From: JANMDR01 sp031376425
GTDB lineage: Bacteria; Pseudomonadota; Gammaproteobacteria; Burkholderiales; Usitatibacteraceae
NCBI GenBank assembly: GCA_031376425.1
Contig: JANMDR010000329.1
Span: 1-26,556, forward strand
Length of the DNA: 26,556 nucleotides
Reading direction: 5' to 3'
The position numbers and the translations under genes are program-made. Each line of letters starts with the position of its first letter. The stretch's first letter is position 1. The notes beneath the pieces are model-generated. The model saw only the letters and a program-made list of their open reading frames with translations, was not told the origin of the DNA and made no database searches. Positions 16,405-24,432 of the stretch are shown one piece after another.

Positions 16405-18279
16405 ATGCATGCAATGGTAAAACCTGTTTTTGCACAAACCGTCGTTTCCAACTCCGCTTCCAGCAACGCCAACTACCCTAACCCCACCAATAACCAAAAA
16501 CTACTTGCATGGGTAGCTGAAATAGCCGCACTTACACAGCCAGAAAGGGTGTATTGGTGCGATGGTTCTGAAGGCGAATACAACAGGCTTTGTGCTGAAC
16601 TTGTTGCTTCGGGTACTTTTACCAAGCTCAATGAAACTTTGCGACCCAACTCCTACCTTGCTTGCTCTGACCCTTCTGACGTAGCTCGGGTTGAAGATCG
16701 CACTTTCATTTGTTCTGAAAATAAAGACGATGCCGGTGCCACCAATAACTGGGAAGCGCCTGATGTAATGCGCGAAAAATTAAGCCAGCTATTTGCTGGC
16801 AGCATGCGCGGCCGCACCATGTACGTCGTGCCCTTCAGCATGGGGCCGGTTGGCTCACCTATTGCCCACATTGGTGTTGAAATTTCCGATTCCGCCTATG
16901 TGGCTGTAAACATGCGCATCATGACGCGCATGGGGCAAGCCGTACTTGATGTGCTGGGTGATGATGGCGACTTTGTACCCGCGCTGCATTCCGCTGGCGC
17001 TCCTTTAGCCGCCGGTGATAAAGACGTGCCGTGGCCGTGCAACAAAGACCATAAATATATCGTCCATTTCCCTGAAACCCACACAATCTGGTCTTATGGC
17101 TCGGGTTACGGTGGCAATGCCTTGCTTGGCAAAAAATGCTTTGCGCTGCGCATCGCCAGTGTGATGGGTAAACAAGAAGGCTGGCTGGCTGAACACATGC
17201 TAATTTTAGGCGTAGAAAACCCTGCTGGCAAAAAACACTACGTCACAGCTGCTTTTCCATCCGCTTGCGGCAAAACAAATTTTGCGATGCTAATACCCCC
17301 AGCACCATTGGCAGCGCAGGGCTGGAAAATTACCACTGTAGGCGACGATATCGCGTGGATAAAACCTGATGCCAATGGAAAACTACGCGCCATCAACCCC
17401 GAAGCCGGCTTCTTCGGCGTAGCTCCCGGCACCAGCATTGAAACCAACCCCAACTGCATGAAAACGCTCACGGCAAATGTTATCTTCACCAACGTGGCGC
17501 TGACCCCCGAAGGCGATGTGTGGTGGGACGGTATGACCCCCACCGCGCCACCGCACTTAACCGATTGGCAAGGCAATGCTTGGACGCCAGAATGTGGTCG
17601 CCCTGCCGCGCATCCCAATGCCCGCTTCACAGTTTCTGCAAGCCAATGCCCCTCACTTGATTCGGCATGGGACGATCCAAAAGGCGTGGAAATTTCAGCA
17701 ATGATCTTCGGTGGCCGTCGCTCAACCACCGTGCCCTTGGTAACAGAAGCCAATAGCTGGAATGAAGGCGTATACATGGCCGCCACCATGGGCTCAGAAA
17801 CCACGGCAGCCATTACCGGCCAAGTAGGCATAGTGCGCCGCGACCCCTTTGCCATGCTCGCTTTTTGCGGCTATAACATGGCCGATTATTTTGCCCATTG
17901 GTGCAATATCGGCGCAAAACTAGGCAACAACGCACCCAAACTGTACTGCGTAAATTGGTTTAAAAAAGGCGCAGACAACAAATTTATGTGGCCCGGCTAC
18001 GGTGACAATATGCGTGTGCTCAAATGGATTGTTGAGCGCCTTGAAGGCACCGCCAATGCCGAACTCACAGTGCTCGGCGCTATCCCAAGATTTGAAGATA
18101 TCGACTGGTCGGGTTTAAATTATTCCCAAACCGCATACAAAACGCTAACGGAAATAGACGCATCGCACTGGCGTCAGGAATTACCGTTACATGGGCAGTT
18201 GTTGGCCAAACTAGGAGATAACGTACCGGAGCCCCTGCAGCAACGGTACCGGTACTTGACAGCGGCGATTGGGGCTTAG
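16405..18279 (+). CDS. pckG: Phosphoenolpyruvate carboxykinase (GTP)
   Basis: Converts oxaloacetate + GTP to phosphoenolpyruvate, CO2 and GDP, the committing step of gluconeogenesis in the cytoplasm. The 624-aa length is normal for the GTP class. Visible motifs: the P-loop FPSACGKTN (284-292) with the GTP-class active-site Cys288, kinase-2 VGDDIAW (312-318), the region MRGRTMYVVPFSMGP with its substrate-binding arginines, and FGGRRSTTVPLV. GGAGCC lies just before ATG 16405; a second ATG three codons later is also possible. The first 25 or so residues (Ser/Asn/Pro-rich) exceed the conserved core. It appears monocistronic. Confidence 0.97.
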   Translation: MHAMVKPVFAQTVVSNSASSNANYPNPTNNQKLLAWVAEIAALTQPERVYWCDGSEGEYNRLCAELVASGTFTKLNETLRPNSYLACSDPSDVARVEDRTFICSENKDDAGATNNWEAPDVMREKLSQLFAGSMRGRTMYVVPFSMGPVGSPIAHIGVEISDSAYVAVNMRIMTRMGQAVLDVLGDDGDFVPALHSAGAPLAAGDKDVPWPCNKDHKYIVHFPETHTIWSYGSGYGGNALLGKKCFALRIASVMGKQEGWLAEHMLILGVENPAGKKHYVTAAFPSACGKTNFAMLIPPAPLAAQGWKITTVGDDIAWIKPDANGKLRAINPEAGFFGVAPGTSIETNPNCMKTLTANVIFTNVALTPEGDVWWDGMTPTAPPHLTDWQGNAWTPECGRPAAHPNARFTVSASQCPSLDSAWDDPKGVEISAMIFGGRRSTTVPLVTEANSWNEGVYMAATMGSETTAAITGQVGIVRRDPFAMLAFCGYNMADYFAHWCNIGAKLGNNAPKLYCVNWFKKGADNKFMWPGYGDNMRVLKWIVERLEGTANAELTVLGAIPRFEDIDWSGLNYSQTAYKTLTEIDASHWRQELPLHGQLLAKLGDNVPEPLQQRYRYLTAAIGA

Positions 18280-18566
18280 GTTGGCGTATTGAATGCTTAT
18301 ACATGCCCTTTCCTCGTGAGGAAGACACTTTCGGATCGTCGGGGCGCTTACAGGGTTAATTGTCTGAAAACGACGCTGTATGCGGTATGTGCGTAACACG
18401 CGATGCCAGCCCTCTCGCACCTGTCGCGCACTTTACCGGCATCGCGCACATGCCAAGAGGGCGCATGCAATGCGCCCCTACAGATACAGCGGACTCCGAT
18501 GCACGAACAGTGTTCCACAGCCACCGGTAACGCCGCAAGCCGGAAAGCATCCCATTGATGGAAGGG
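18280..18566. repeat. Repeat-rich non-coding stretch after pckG
   Basis: No convincing gene. It holds TTCCTCGTGAGGAA (18310-18323), 9-bp arms CGCGATGCC (18399-18407) and GGCATCGCG (18438-18446) around 30 nt, and GGGCGCAT-GCA-ATGCGCCC (18459-18477). The last sits in a GAGGGCGCATGCAATGCGCC context that looks like a dispersed genomic repeat of proteobacteria. Base usage differs from the flanking coding DNA. With the GNAT gene and the palindrome at 19134 it forms an island of likely acquired or repeat-derived DNA. Confidence 0.5.
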
Positions 18567-19022
18567 TTAGGTTATGCTGTTTGGATAGCGAACATAGTAG
18601 TTATCAAATTCGCTCTGCTCGATAGCTACAAAGCCGTGGCGAACATAAAACTCGTTTGAGCGACTTTGCTTCAATGCGCCGACGCGAACGTTCTTACCCA
18701 AACTATCAGCTTGCGCAAAGACCGCTGCCAAGACGGCAGAACCAATGCCCCTGCCTTGATGCTCCGGATGAATGTAGAGGTGATCGAGAAGTAGCTCGAC
18801 CCCCAATTGTCGGACGACGATGAACCCTACCCTTATTTCGCTGTCAAGTACGTGTCGAGCGTCGTTCGGCGAGAAGCCCGAAAGAAAACGCTCTCTGGCG
18901 CGATGCGGGTCGAAGCGACCGACCTTTTCTAGGCTCTCACGCATCGCTTGAACTCTGAGCGTCGCAAGTTCCTCGCCATCGCCGTCTGAAACTTCTTGCA
19001 GAAATACTCGATTTTGAAGCAT
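18567..19022 (-). CDS. GNAT family N-acetyltransferase
   Basis: 151-aa acetyl-CoA-dependent acyltransferase. Motif A reads HPEHQGRGIGSAVL (85-98; Q/RxxGxG/A as Q89-GRGIG), and the C-terminal part has the family's FYVRHGF (motif B). The substrate cannot be told from sequence. The stop codon overlaps ACCTAAC, and GTTAGGC lies 11 bp upstream of the start, both read on the gene's strand: these fit the RYYYAAC and GTTRRRY core patterns of integron cassettes, but a complete attC site was not found. The gene is on the minus strand, alone, in a repeat-rich stretch, which suggests acquisition. Confidence 0.85.
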   Translation of the reverse strand: MLQNRVFLQEVSDGDGEELATLRVQAMRESLEKVGRFDPHRARERFLSGFSPNDARHVLDSEIRVGFIVVRQLGVELLLDHLYIHPEHQGRGIGSAVLAAVFAQADSLGKNVRVGALKQSRSNEFYVRHGFVAIEQSEFDNYYVRYPNSIT

Positions 19023-19133
19023 ATATTAACGACGCCTAACAAGACCGTAAAAACATAATCATAGCGCGAACCGATTGGACGGTGATGTTGAACTGAATTA
19101 TCGTGCCTTGGCGCTAAAGGTTGAAAAGACTAG

Positions 19134-19153
19134 ATTCCAGCCTTCGCTAGAAT
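19134..19153. repeat. REP/dRS3-like palindromic repeat
   Basis: ATTCCAGC (19134-19141), loop CTTC, GCTAGAAT (19146-19153), followed by GACGG. This is a slightly decayed form of the ATTCCCGC..GCGGGAATGACG palindromes dispersed in many beta- and gammaproteobacterial genomes. The arms have one mismatch. It lies in the spacer between the GNAT gene and the secreted CBM20-like protein. Confidence 0.55.
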
Positions 19154-19240
19154 GACGGCAAAAACCATTGCGCTATTGTGTTCATTAGCACGAATGCGAG
19201 TAAAAATCACGTAAACTTTAATTTTTAACTACGACCTTAG

Positions 19241-20128
19241 ATGATGAAAATATTTTTATATTATGCCATCTGCGCCGCGCTCACTTGCGCCTCCGCCCAC
19301 ACTGCCTACGCCACTCCCTGCACCACCGTACCCGTCACCTTCAAAATCACCGACATCACTGCTGCAGCGGATGCCGCCATGCACGTTACCGGCGACCAAG
19401 CTGCATTAGGGCAATGGGCGGCGCAAGCGGCAAACCTGCTTACGCTCGTGCCCACGAACAATACAGCGGGCAATGGTGAAAACAACAGCGCCACCAAGGC
19501 ACCATTCAACGTTGCCATCAATGTTTGGACGGGCACCTTACAGCTTCCGCCTGCAACCCGTTTTCAATTTAAATTTTTAAAGCGCGGCAATGCAAAATCG
19601 GGCGGGCGCGAAATATTGGAAAGTGGCATTGCTACTTTTAGCGATAACCGCGTGGCCACCTCACCTGTTTGCGGCACCAAAGACTTCGTAATCGATGGCG
19701 AGGATTTTAGGCAGGCGGAGCAAGCGCATAACCCGTTTAGAGACAATTTAAGCCCTCCACAAAGCAAAAAAGGCGAACGGTTGACCGCATTGGTCGAAAC
19801 CATCAATACAAACAGCCCTGCAGCCACGCGTGCCTTTGTGGCTGCGCACCTAACACCCGACTTTGCGAAGTCGGTTCCTATTGACGTTTTTGAGGCGGCG
19901 TTTGCAAAGCGTTTCGCAAACACGGGCGGCATGGATTTGCGGGGATTGCGCAGCTATATCTTGCCGCAACCAGACACCACCGCCTTGCTGCAGGGGCGAG
20001 CAGATGGCAGTTGGTTTGCTGCTTTTGTAGTGTTTGACGATACTGCCGATTCACGCATTAGTGCCATTGGCATGCAAAACGCAAAAGCGCCTAAATTACC
20101 CGCGAACACACAATTGCCCGCGAAGTAA
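19241..20128 (+). CDS. Secreted protein with CBM20-like domain and C-terminal uncharacterised domain
   Basis: 295 aa with a signal peptide (cleavage near AYA-TPC, about residue 25). Residues 28-150 match the starch-binding CBM20 pattern: VPVTFKITDI, then VTGDQAALGQW, then WTGTLQLPPATRFQFKFLK and an ending FVIDGEDF-like strand. Residues 180-285 (LTALVETINTNSPAATRAFV through SWFAAFVVFDD) resemble the small alpha+beta domain found in front of some secreted serine hydrolases; this part is a weaker call. No catalytic motif is evident, so it is more likely a binding protein than an enzyme. A separate secreted esterase gene follows after 77 bp on the same strand and may be co-expressed. Confidence 0.7.
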   Translation: MMKIFLYYAICAALTCASAHTAYATPCTTVPVTFKITDITAAADAAMHVTGDQAALGQWAAQAANLLTLVPTNNTAGNGENNSATKAPFNVAINVWTGTLQLPPATRFQFKFLKRGNAKSGGREILESGIATFSDNRVATSPVCGTKDFVIDGEDFRQAEQAHNPFRDNLSPPQSKKGERLTALVETINTNSPAATRAFVAAHLTPDFAKSVPIDVFEAAFAKRFANTGGMDLRGLRSYILPQPDTTALLQGRADGSWFAAFVVFDDTADSRISAIGMQNAKAPKLPANTQLPAK

Positions 20129-20205
20129 TTCCTGCATCACAAAATACCCTGAAAAAGCCCTAAAATAGAGAATCTTCAAGGTATAAATGCTAAACCATCC
20201 CGATT

Positions 20206-22017
20206 ATGCAAAGACCAGATTGCCTGATGCTAATCCTTAAATGCTTAGCCGCGATGATCGTGTGCGCGGCACTCACCGGCTCTGCCTTTGCGCAATCGCC
20301 TAACCAAGTGGGCTTTTGGTACAAACCCACGGAACCCGGTTGGGGATTGAGCATACAGCAGCAAGGTAGCTCCACGCAGGCGGTGTGGTTTACGTTTGAT
20401 GCCCAGCGCAAACCAATTTGGCACAGCCTACAGTGCAGCTTTATCGGCAATATTTGTGCAGGCACCTTGGTTACAGCCAATGGCACGCCGCTGGCGCAAA
20501 TAACCGATTCCACCAACTTCAAAGTCCAGCAATCGGGCACCGCAACGCTTACACTCACCGCAATTAACCGGCTTAATTTGAGCTATGCCGTCGGTAATAT
20601 TGTGCAGACCAAGTTTGATTTAGCGCCACAAGACTTTGCTGCACCCAATGACATTCCGCTGTGCAGTTTGCAAACCGCCGCACGCGTTAACGCCACCAAC
20701 TTCACCGATCACTGGTGGGGTGCAGGTGCCCAAGCGGGTTGGGGCGTACAAATTTCGCATCAGGCTAATAAGGTATTTTTTGGTTGGTATAGCTATAACG
20801 ATACCGGCAGCGCTACGTGGCTAGTGGGCATTGGTCAAGTCGATACTGGATTACAAAATCGCTTTACTGGCGAGCTTTATCAGGTGCCCATTGGGGTGGC
20901 GTTTTCAGATATGTTCACACCCACGCAACCGCAAACCAATGTAGTCGGTAGCTTCGCGTTAAATTTTAGTAATGGCGAAAAAGGGGCGTTCAGTTATAAC
21001 CTGCCAAGTTACGGCATCGTTAACCGCACACTCAATATTGAGCGCTTCGCCATTGCTGGTGGTGCCACCAATTTATGCAGTAAACGGCCACAAACATTAA
21101 GCTTGCCCGTAGGTGATATCACACCCAATGGCGCAGCACCCGCATGTGTTAGCGATGCGCCCATCACGCTCAACTATGTTGCCAACGGCGTGCCTGCACA
21201 AAGGCTTGATCTATATCTTCCAAACAGTGCAAATACCAACGCCCACCCCACCATTATTTGGATACACGGCGGCGGCTGGATTATGGGCGATAAGGCTGAC
21301 GTTGCTGCCGTAAAACGCTTAGTGTGCAAAGGTTATGCAGTGGCGTCTATCAACTATCGCTTAAGCGGCACGGCAAAGTTTCCCGCACAAATTCATGACG
21401 TAAAAGCCGCGATTCGCTTCCTACGTGCCAACGCCGCTAATTACAAATTAGACCCCAATAAATTCGCTAGCTTTGGCAGCTCTGCGGGTGGTCATTTGGC
21501 GTCGCTGGCGGCCACATCCGGTGGTGTTGCTGACCTTGAAGACTTAAGCCTCGGCAACGCCACAACGTCCAGCCACGTACACGCTGGTGTGGCGTGGTAC
21601 GGCCCATCGGATTTCGCGCAGATGGATGCACAAACCATCAATCAAGGCTGTGGTGCGGCCGCTGCCACGCATGGCCGCACCGATTCGCCTGAAAGCAATT
21701 TATTAGGCTGCACTGTCGCCAACGCGCCCTGCGCGGCAGCTATAAAACGCGCCAATCCAGCAAACTACATAGGCAGCAACACGCCACCGCTTCTTTTAAT
21801 GCATGGCACACAAGACTGCACCGTGCCCAACGCTCAAAGCACAGTGATGCAGACGGCGATGGAGGCGGCAAGCCGCTGCAGCACCAAACGCAATGTGCTC
21901 GGTGCCGCGCACGGCGGCGCAGCATGGGAAAGCAATAGCGCACAAGATGCGGTGAGCGCGTTTCTTAGCACTGTGTTTGCAGCACCGGTAGGGTTTAACT
22001 GCGTGCGGCTGCCCTAA
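20206..22017 (+). CDS. Secreted alpha/beta-hydrolase esterase with two N-terminal W/G-rich modules
   Basis: 603 aa. Signal peptide ends near AFA-QSP; the start may be ATG 20206 or the later ATG 20227. Residues 30-290 hold two copies of a module patterned W......GWG..I......V.F.WF.Y...G...W (GFWYKPTEPGWGLSIQQQG; DHWWGAGAQAGWGVQISHQ). The C-terminal half is an alpha/beta hydrolase of the hormone-sensitive-lipase/feruloyl-esterase type: oxyanion HGGGW (354-358), nucleophile Ser426 in GSSAG, Asp537 in HGTQD, His569 in AAHGG. It should cleave an ester of unknown nature outside the cytoplasm. Several Cys residues could form disulfides. The N-terminal modules probably bind substrate or a surface (inference). 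Convergent with the gene ending at 22121. Confidence 0.85.
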   Translation: MQRPDCLMLILKCLAAMIVCAALTGSAFAQSPNQVGFWYKPTEPGWGLSIQQQGSSTQAVWFTFDAQRKPIWHSLQCSFIGNICAGTLVTANGTPLAQITDSTNFKVQQSGTATLTLTAINRLNLSYAVGNIVQTKFDLAPQDFAAPNDIPLCSLQTAARVNATNFTDHWWGAGAQAGWGVQISHQANKVFFGWYSYNDTGSATWLVGIGQVDTGLQNRFTGELYQVPIGVAFSDMFTPTQPQTNVVGSFALNFSNGEKGAFSYNLPSYGIVNRTLNIERFAIAGGATNLCSKRPQTLSLPVGDITPNGAAPACVSDAPITLNYVANGVPAQRLDLYLPNSANTNAHPTIIWIHGGGWIMGDKADVAAVKRLVCKGYAVASINYRLSGTAKFPAQIHDVKAAIRFLRANAANYKLDPNKFASFGSSAGGHLASLAATSGGVADLEDLSLGNATTSSHVHAGVAWYGPSDFAQMDAQTINQGCGAAAATHGRTDSPESNLLGCTVANAPCAAAIKRANPANYIGSNTPPLLLMHGTQDCTVPNAQSTVMQTAMEAASRCSTKRNVLGAAHGGAAWESNSAQDAVSAFLSTVFAAPVGFNCVRLP

Positions 22018-22066
22018 GGTTCGCAAAGCGCATGTAATTGAATGGCGATAGTACTAGCTCCAGATG

Positions 22067-22090
22067 GCGGGCAAAAAGGCGTTGCCCACC
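22067..22090. terminator. Weak hairpin between convergent genes
   Basis: GGCGGGCAA and TTGCCCACC pair over nine positions with one mismatch around a 6-7 nt loop. It lies between the stops of the esterase and the PF10136 gene. There is no T tract on either strand, so termination here is uncertain. Confidence 0.3.
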
Positions 22091-22120
22091 GTGCTCTCAA
22101 GTTGCTGAAAACATCCTGTT

Positions 22121-24295
22121 TTATTGCTTCTTCAACCATGCAAACTGTCGCCAATCTTGCCTAAACTTAGCCCACAAAATTACCAACAGCTTACCAGTTT
22201 GGTCTAAGCCAAAATTAACACCACGAGCACGCAACGCCACCCAAAGCGCCAATAAAAAGCTCACGCTCAAATTCACTAAGCCTATGCAGGCGATGCCGAC
22301 AAACGCGTGTGCGGCAATTAAAGGCTCAACCGAGAAATTCAGCGCTACCATTGAAAAGCCAAAGTAGGCGGCCGAAAAAGTCACATGGCACACGTCTAAG
22401 GGCAGCCCTGTCACATAACCAAGTGTGGGCATAAAACCGAGCATGATGCCGAAGAAAAAATTACCCGCCAGCGCGCCTAAATTATTATCCAGATATTCTG
22501 CCACTTGCCGCCTGCGTGATTCACCGATTAGTTTTTTAAGCCAGTCTGCGTGCTCCACCCGCTCACGAATACGCTCGTACGCTGCTAAATTGTCGTAGTA
22601 GCCCGAAATTAAGCCCGCCAAAAACAAACATACACCAGCGATAGCGGCGTAAAAAAGCGCGGCACTTTCTAAGGGCGAGATTGACTTTAAAAGTGTGTGG
22701 GCTTTTTCTGCCGTTACTAGCGGATGTCCGGTTATTTGCGCACTTATAAACGCAATGAACATGGTCGTGGGTAATGCGATAAGCACGTTTCCTAAAATGG
22801 CTGCTATTTGGGTACGAAATACGTCGGTAATCGCTGTGGCAAGTGTTTCTAGCTCACGCATGCGGCCACGAATTTCACTGATGGCAGCAGCGATGGTGGC
22901 GGCCGTCATTGCCGGTTGTTTGGTTGCCACCGTAAAATGCAACATATGAATAAGGATAAACCCCACCGCATAATCCAAGCTGTAGGCCACGGCAAAACCG
23001 AGCGGAGGCAGCGCCAGTTTAGCCATACTAATTTTTGCAAGCGCCATAAAGCCCACAATCAAACCTGCTCCCATTGCCGAGCGCCACATCGCAAAATACT
23101 CATCACGAGACGTGGCGATGTAATGCTCCCCCGTGCGGCCAGCGTTGTGGGTAACGCGCAGTGCCAACAAGCCTATGGTGCGCGAAATCAGCGAACGGAC
23201 CCCACGGCGACGCGCTTCACCAGCAATAGCATCATCTAAAAACTCTATCCACAACATAACACGGGACGGTATTTCTGCGCTATTTGATACCGCAACTGCA
23301 GCTGCGACCCGAGGAGTGCCCCCTTGCGGGACATTTAGCGCATCTGCAGTTGTTGCTTGTATTGCCTGCGGAACTCTTAAAACTTCATCAAGCCAAGCTA
23401 GGCGATGTAATGATTGCTCCAGCCGCACCAATAAATACGTTACGCTCAAACTGGTACCTTGGCTGGCTGCACGGCTGCGAATGCGCGCGATCACGTCTTG
23501 GCATTGTGCAATCAGCACCGTGGTTTGCTCCTCCGGTTGTATGCTTACCATCGGCTTTTCAGCATTCACTAAAAGTAGCGCACGCAAGCGTTCAGCAACT
23601 TGATGTGTGTTTACCGCCAGCGCTAAAAACGGTGAATCACGTTCGGCCAATCTTGGGTAAAGCCTCATCAATTCTGGGTCTAGCCCTGTCGCGCCGATGC
23701 GTGTGGCTAAATGGTCGGTGGCGTCTAACATCTGCAGTTGCGTATTAATCCAGATATCCTGCCCCAACGACGTTGTGGGCTGGGCAACAATTGTATTTGC
23801 CTCAATACTGGCGATTTTTGATGCCTGCAAGGCCTGCCAAAAGCGCAGCTTCAACGATGCATCAATGCTGTTTAGCCAAACATAATCATCACGCCGGTGA
23901 AATAGTTGATTGATGCAATCCAGCACATTATTGGAATCCGGTATGGCGGGAAGCACTCGCGCCACTAAACGCCGCCAACATTCAGAGAAAAATCCGGTAT
24001 CCGGCAAAATTCCGCTATCGCTAAAAAAACTCACCTGCCGACGTTGCGCAAATAGATTTTCAATATGACTGTAAAGCGTCGCATTCAGGGCATTTTCAGG
24101 CAACTCTAAGGTTTCACACAATGCCAAAAACCTTGCATTCGCCAGAACACTATTATCAGCATCTGCTGGTCGTAGCGCATCAACAAGCTGCGCCAATTGC
24201 GCCACGCAATCAACGGCTTTAATTTCCGTATGCGCAAGGCTCTGCAACACCGCTGCAAGCTTAGGATGGCTGGCACGTAAAGTAGGTGCAGTCAT
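22121..24295 (-). CDS. PF10136-type membrane protein ('site-specific recombinase', Gcr-like)
   Basis: 724 aa; ATG 24295 has GAGG about 8 nt upstream. The N-terminal 350 residues are soluble and helical. From residue about 390 there are some seven or eight membrane segments (AMGAGLIVGFMALAK; IAAILGNVLIALPTTMFIAF; SAALFYAAIAGVCLFLAGLISG; NFFFGIMLGFMPTLGYVTG; FVGIACIGLVNLSVSFLLAL). Signature-like blocks include RTGEHYIATSRDEYFAMWRSA and HFTVATKQPAMTAATIA. The family is typical of Betaproteobacteria and was named after a Neisseria locus, but the sequence shows no recombinase catalytic motif and looks like a membrane protein. Monocistronic. Confidence 0.8.
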   Translation of the reverse strand: MTAPTLRASHPKLAAVLQSLAHTEIKAVDCVAQLAQLVDALRPADADNSVLANARFLALCETLELPENALNATLYSHIENLFAQRRQVSFFSDSGILPDTGFFSECWRRLVARVLPAIPDSNNVLDCINQLFHRRDDYVWLNSIDASLKLRFWQALQASKIASIEANTIVAQPTTSLGQDIWINTQLQMLDATDHLATRIGATGLDPELMRLYPRLAERDSPFLALAVNTHQVAERLRALLLVNAEKPMVSIQPEEQTTVLIAQCQDVIARIRSRAASQGTSLSVTYLLVRLEQSLHRLAWLDEVLRVPQAIQATTADALNVPQGGTPRVAAAVAVSNSAEIPSRVMLWIEFLDDAIAGEARRRGVRSLISRTIGLLALRVTHNAGRTGEHYIATSRDEYFAMWRSAMGAGLIVGFMALAKISMAKLALPPLGFAVAYSLDYAVGFILIHMLHFTVATKQPAMTAATIAAAISEIRGRMRELETLATAITDVFRTQIAAILGNVLIALPTTMFIAFISAQITGHPLVTAEKAHTLLKSISPLESAALFYAAIAGVCLFLAGLISGYYDNLAAYERIRERVEHADWLKKLIGESRRRQVAEYLDNNLGALAGNFFFGIMLGFMPTLGYVTGLPLDVCHVTFSAAYFGFSMVALNFSVEPLIAAHAFVGIACIGLVNLSVSFLLALWVALRARGVNFGLDQTGKLLVILWAKFRQDWRQFAWLKKQ

Positions 24296-24432
24296 TAGTC
24301 AATCCTCGAAATGGGTATATGGAGACTAAGCCTACGTTACTAATGCCTTAAACGCTGTGCGGCACTTAACATTACAAAATAGCTACAGTACTGCAAAAAC
24401 CGGCAAGATGACCGCAAACGAGGCTCAACTTA

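Noticed and set aside
17238..17855. 205-codon minus-strand frame inside pckG
   Set aside because: It is entirely antisense to a highly conserved enzyme core; long antisense frames are expected from its codon bias.
18380..18625. 81-codon plus-strand frame after pckG
   Set aside because: Arg/His/Cys-rich, runs through inverted repeats and into the GNAT 3' end; no ribosome site.
18566..19040. Complete integron cassette with attC
   Set aside because: Only single core-site heptamers are present; no matching inner boxes or second core site at proper spacing were found, so only a weak resemblance is reported.
22121..24295. A mobile-element call based on the 'site-specific recombinase' label
   Set aside because: No terminal repeats, target duplications or recombinase motifs; the protein is mostly membrane segments.
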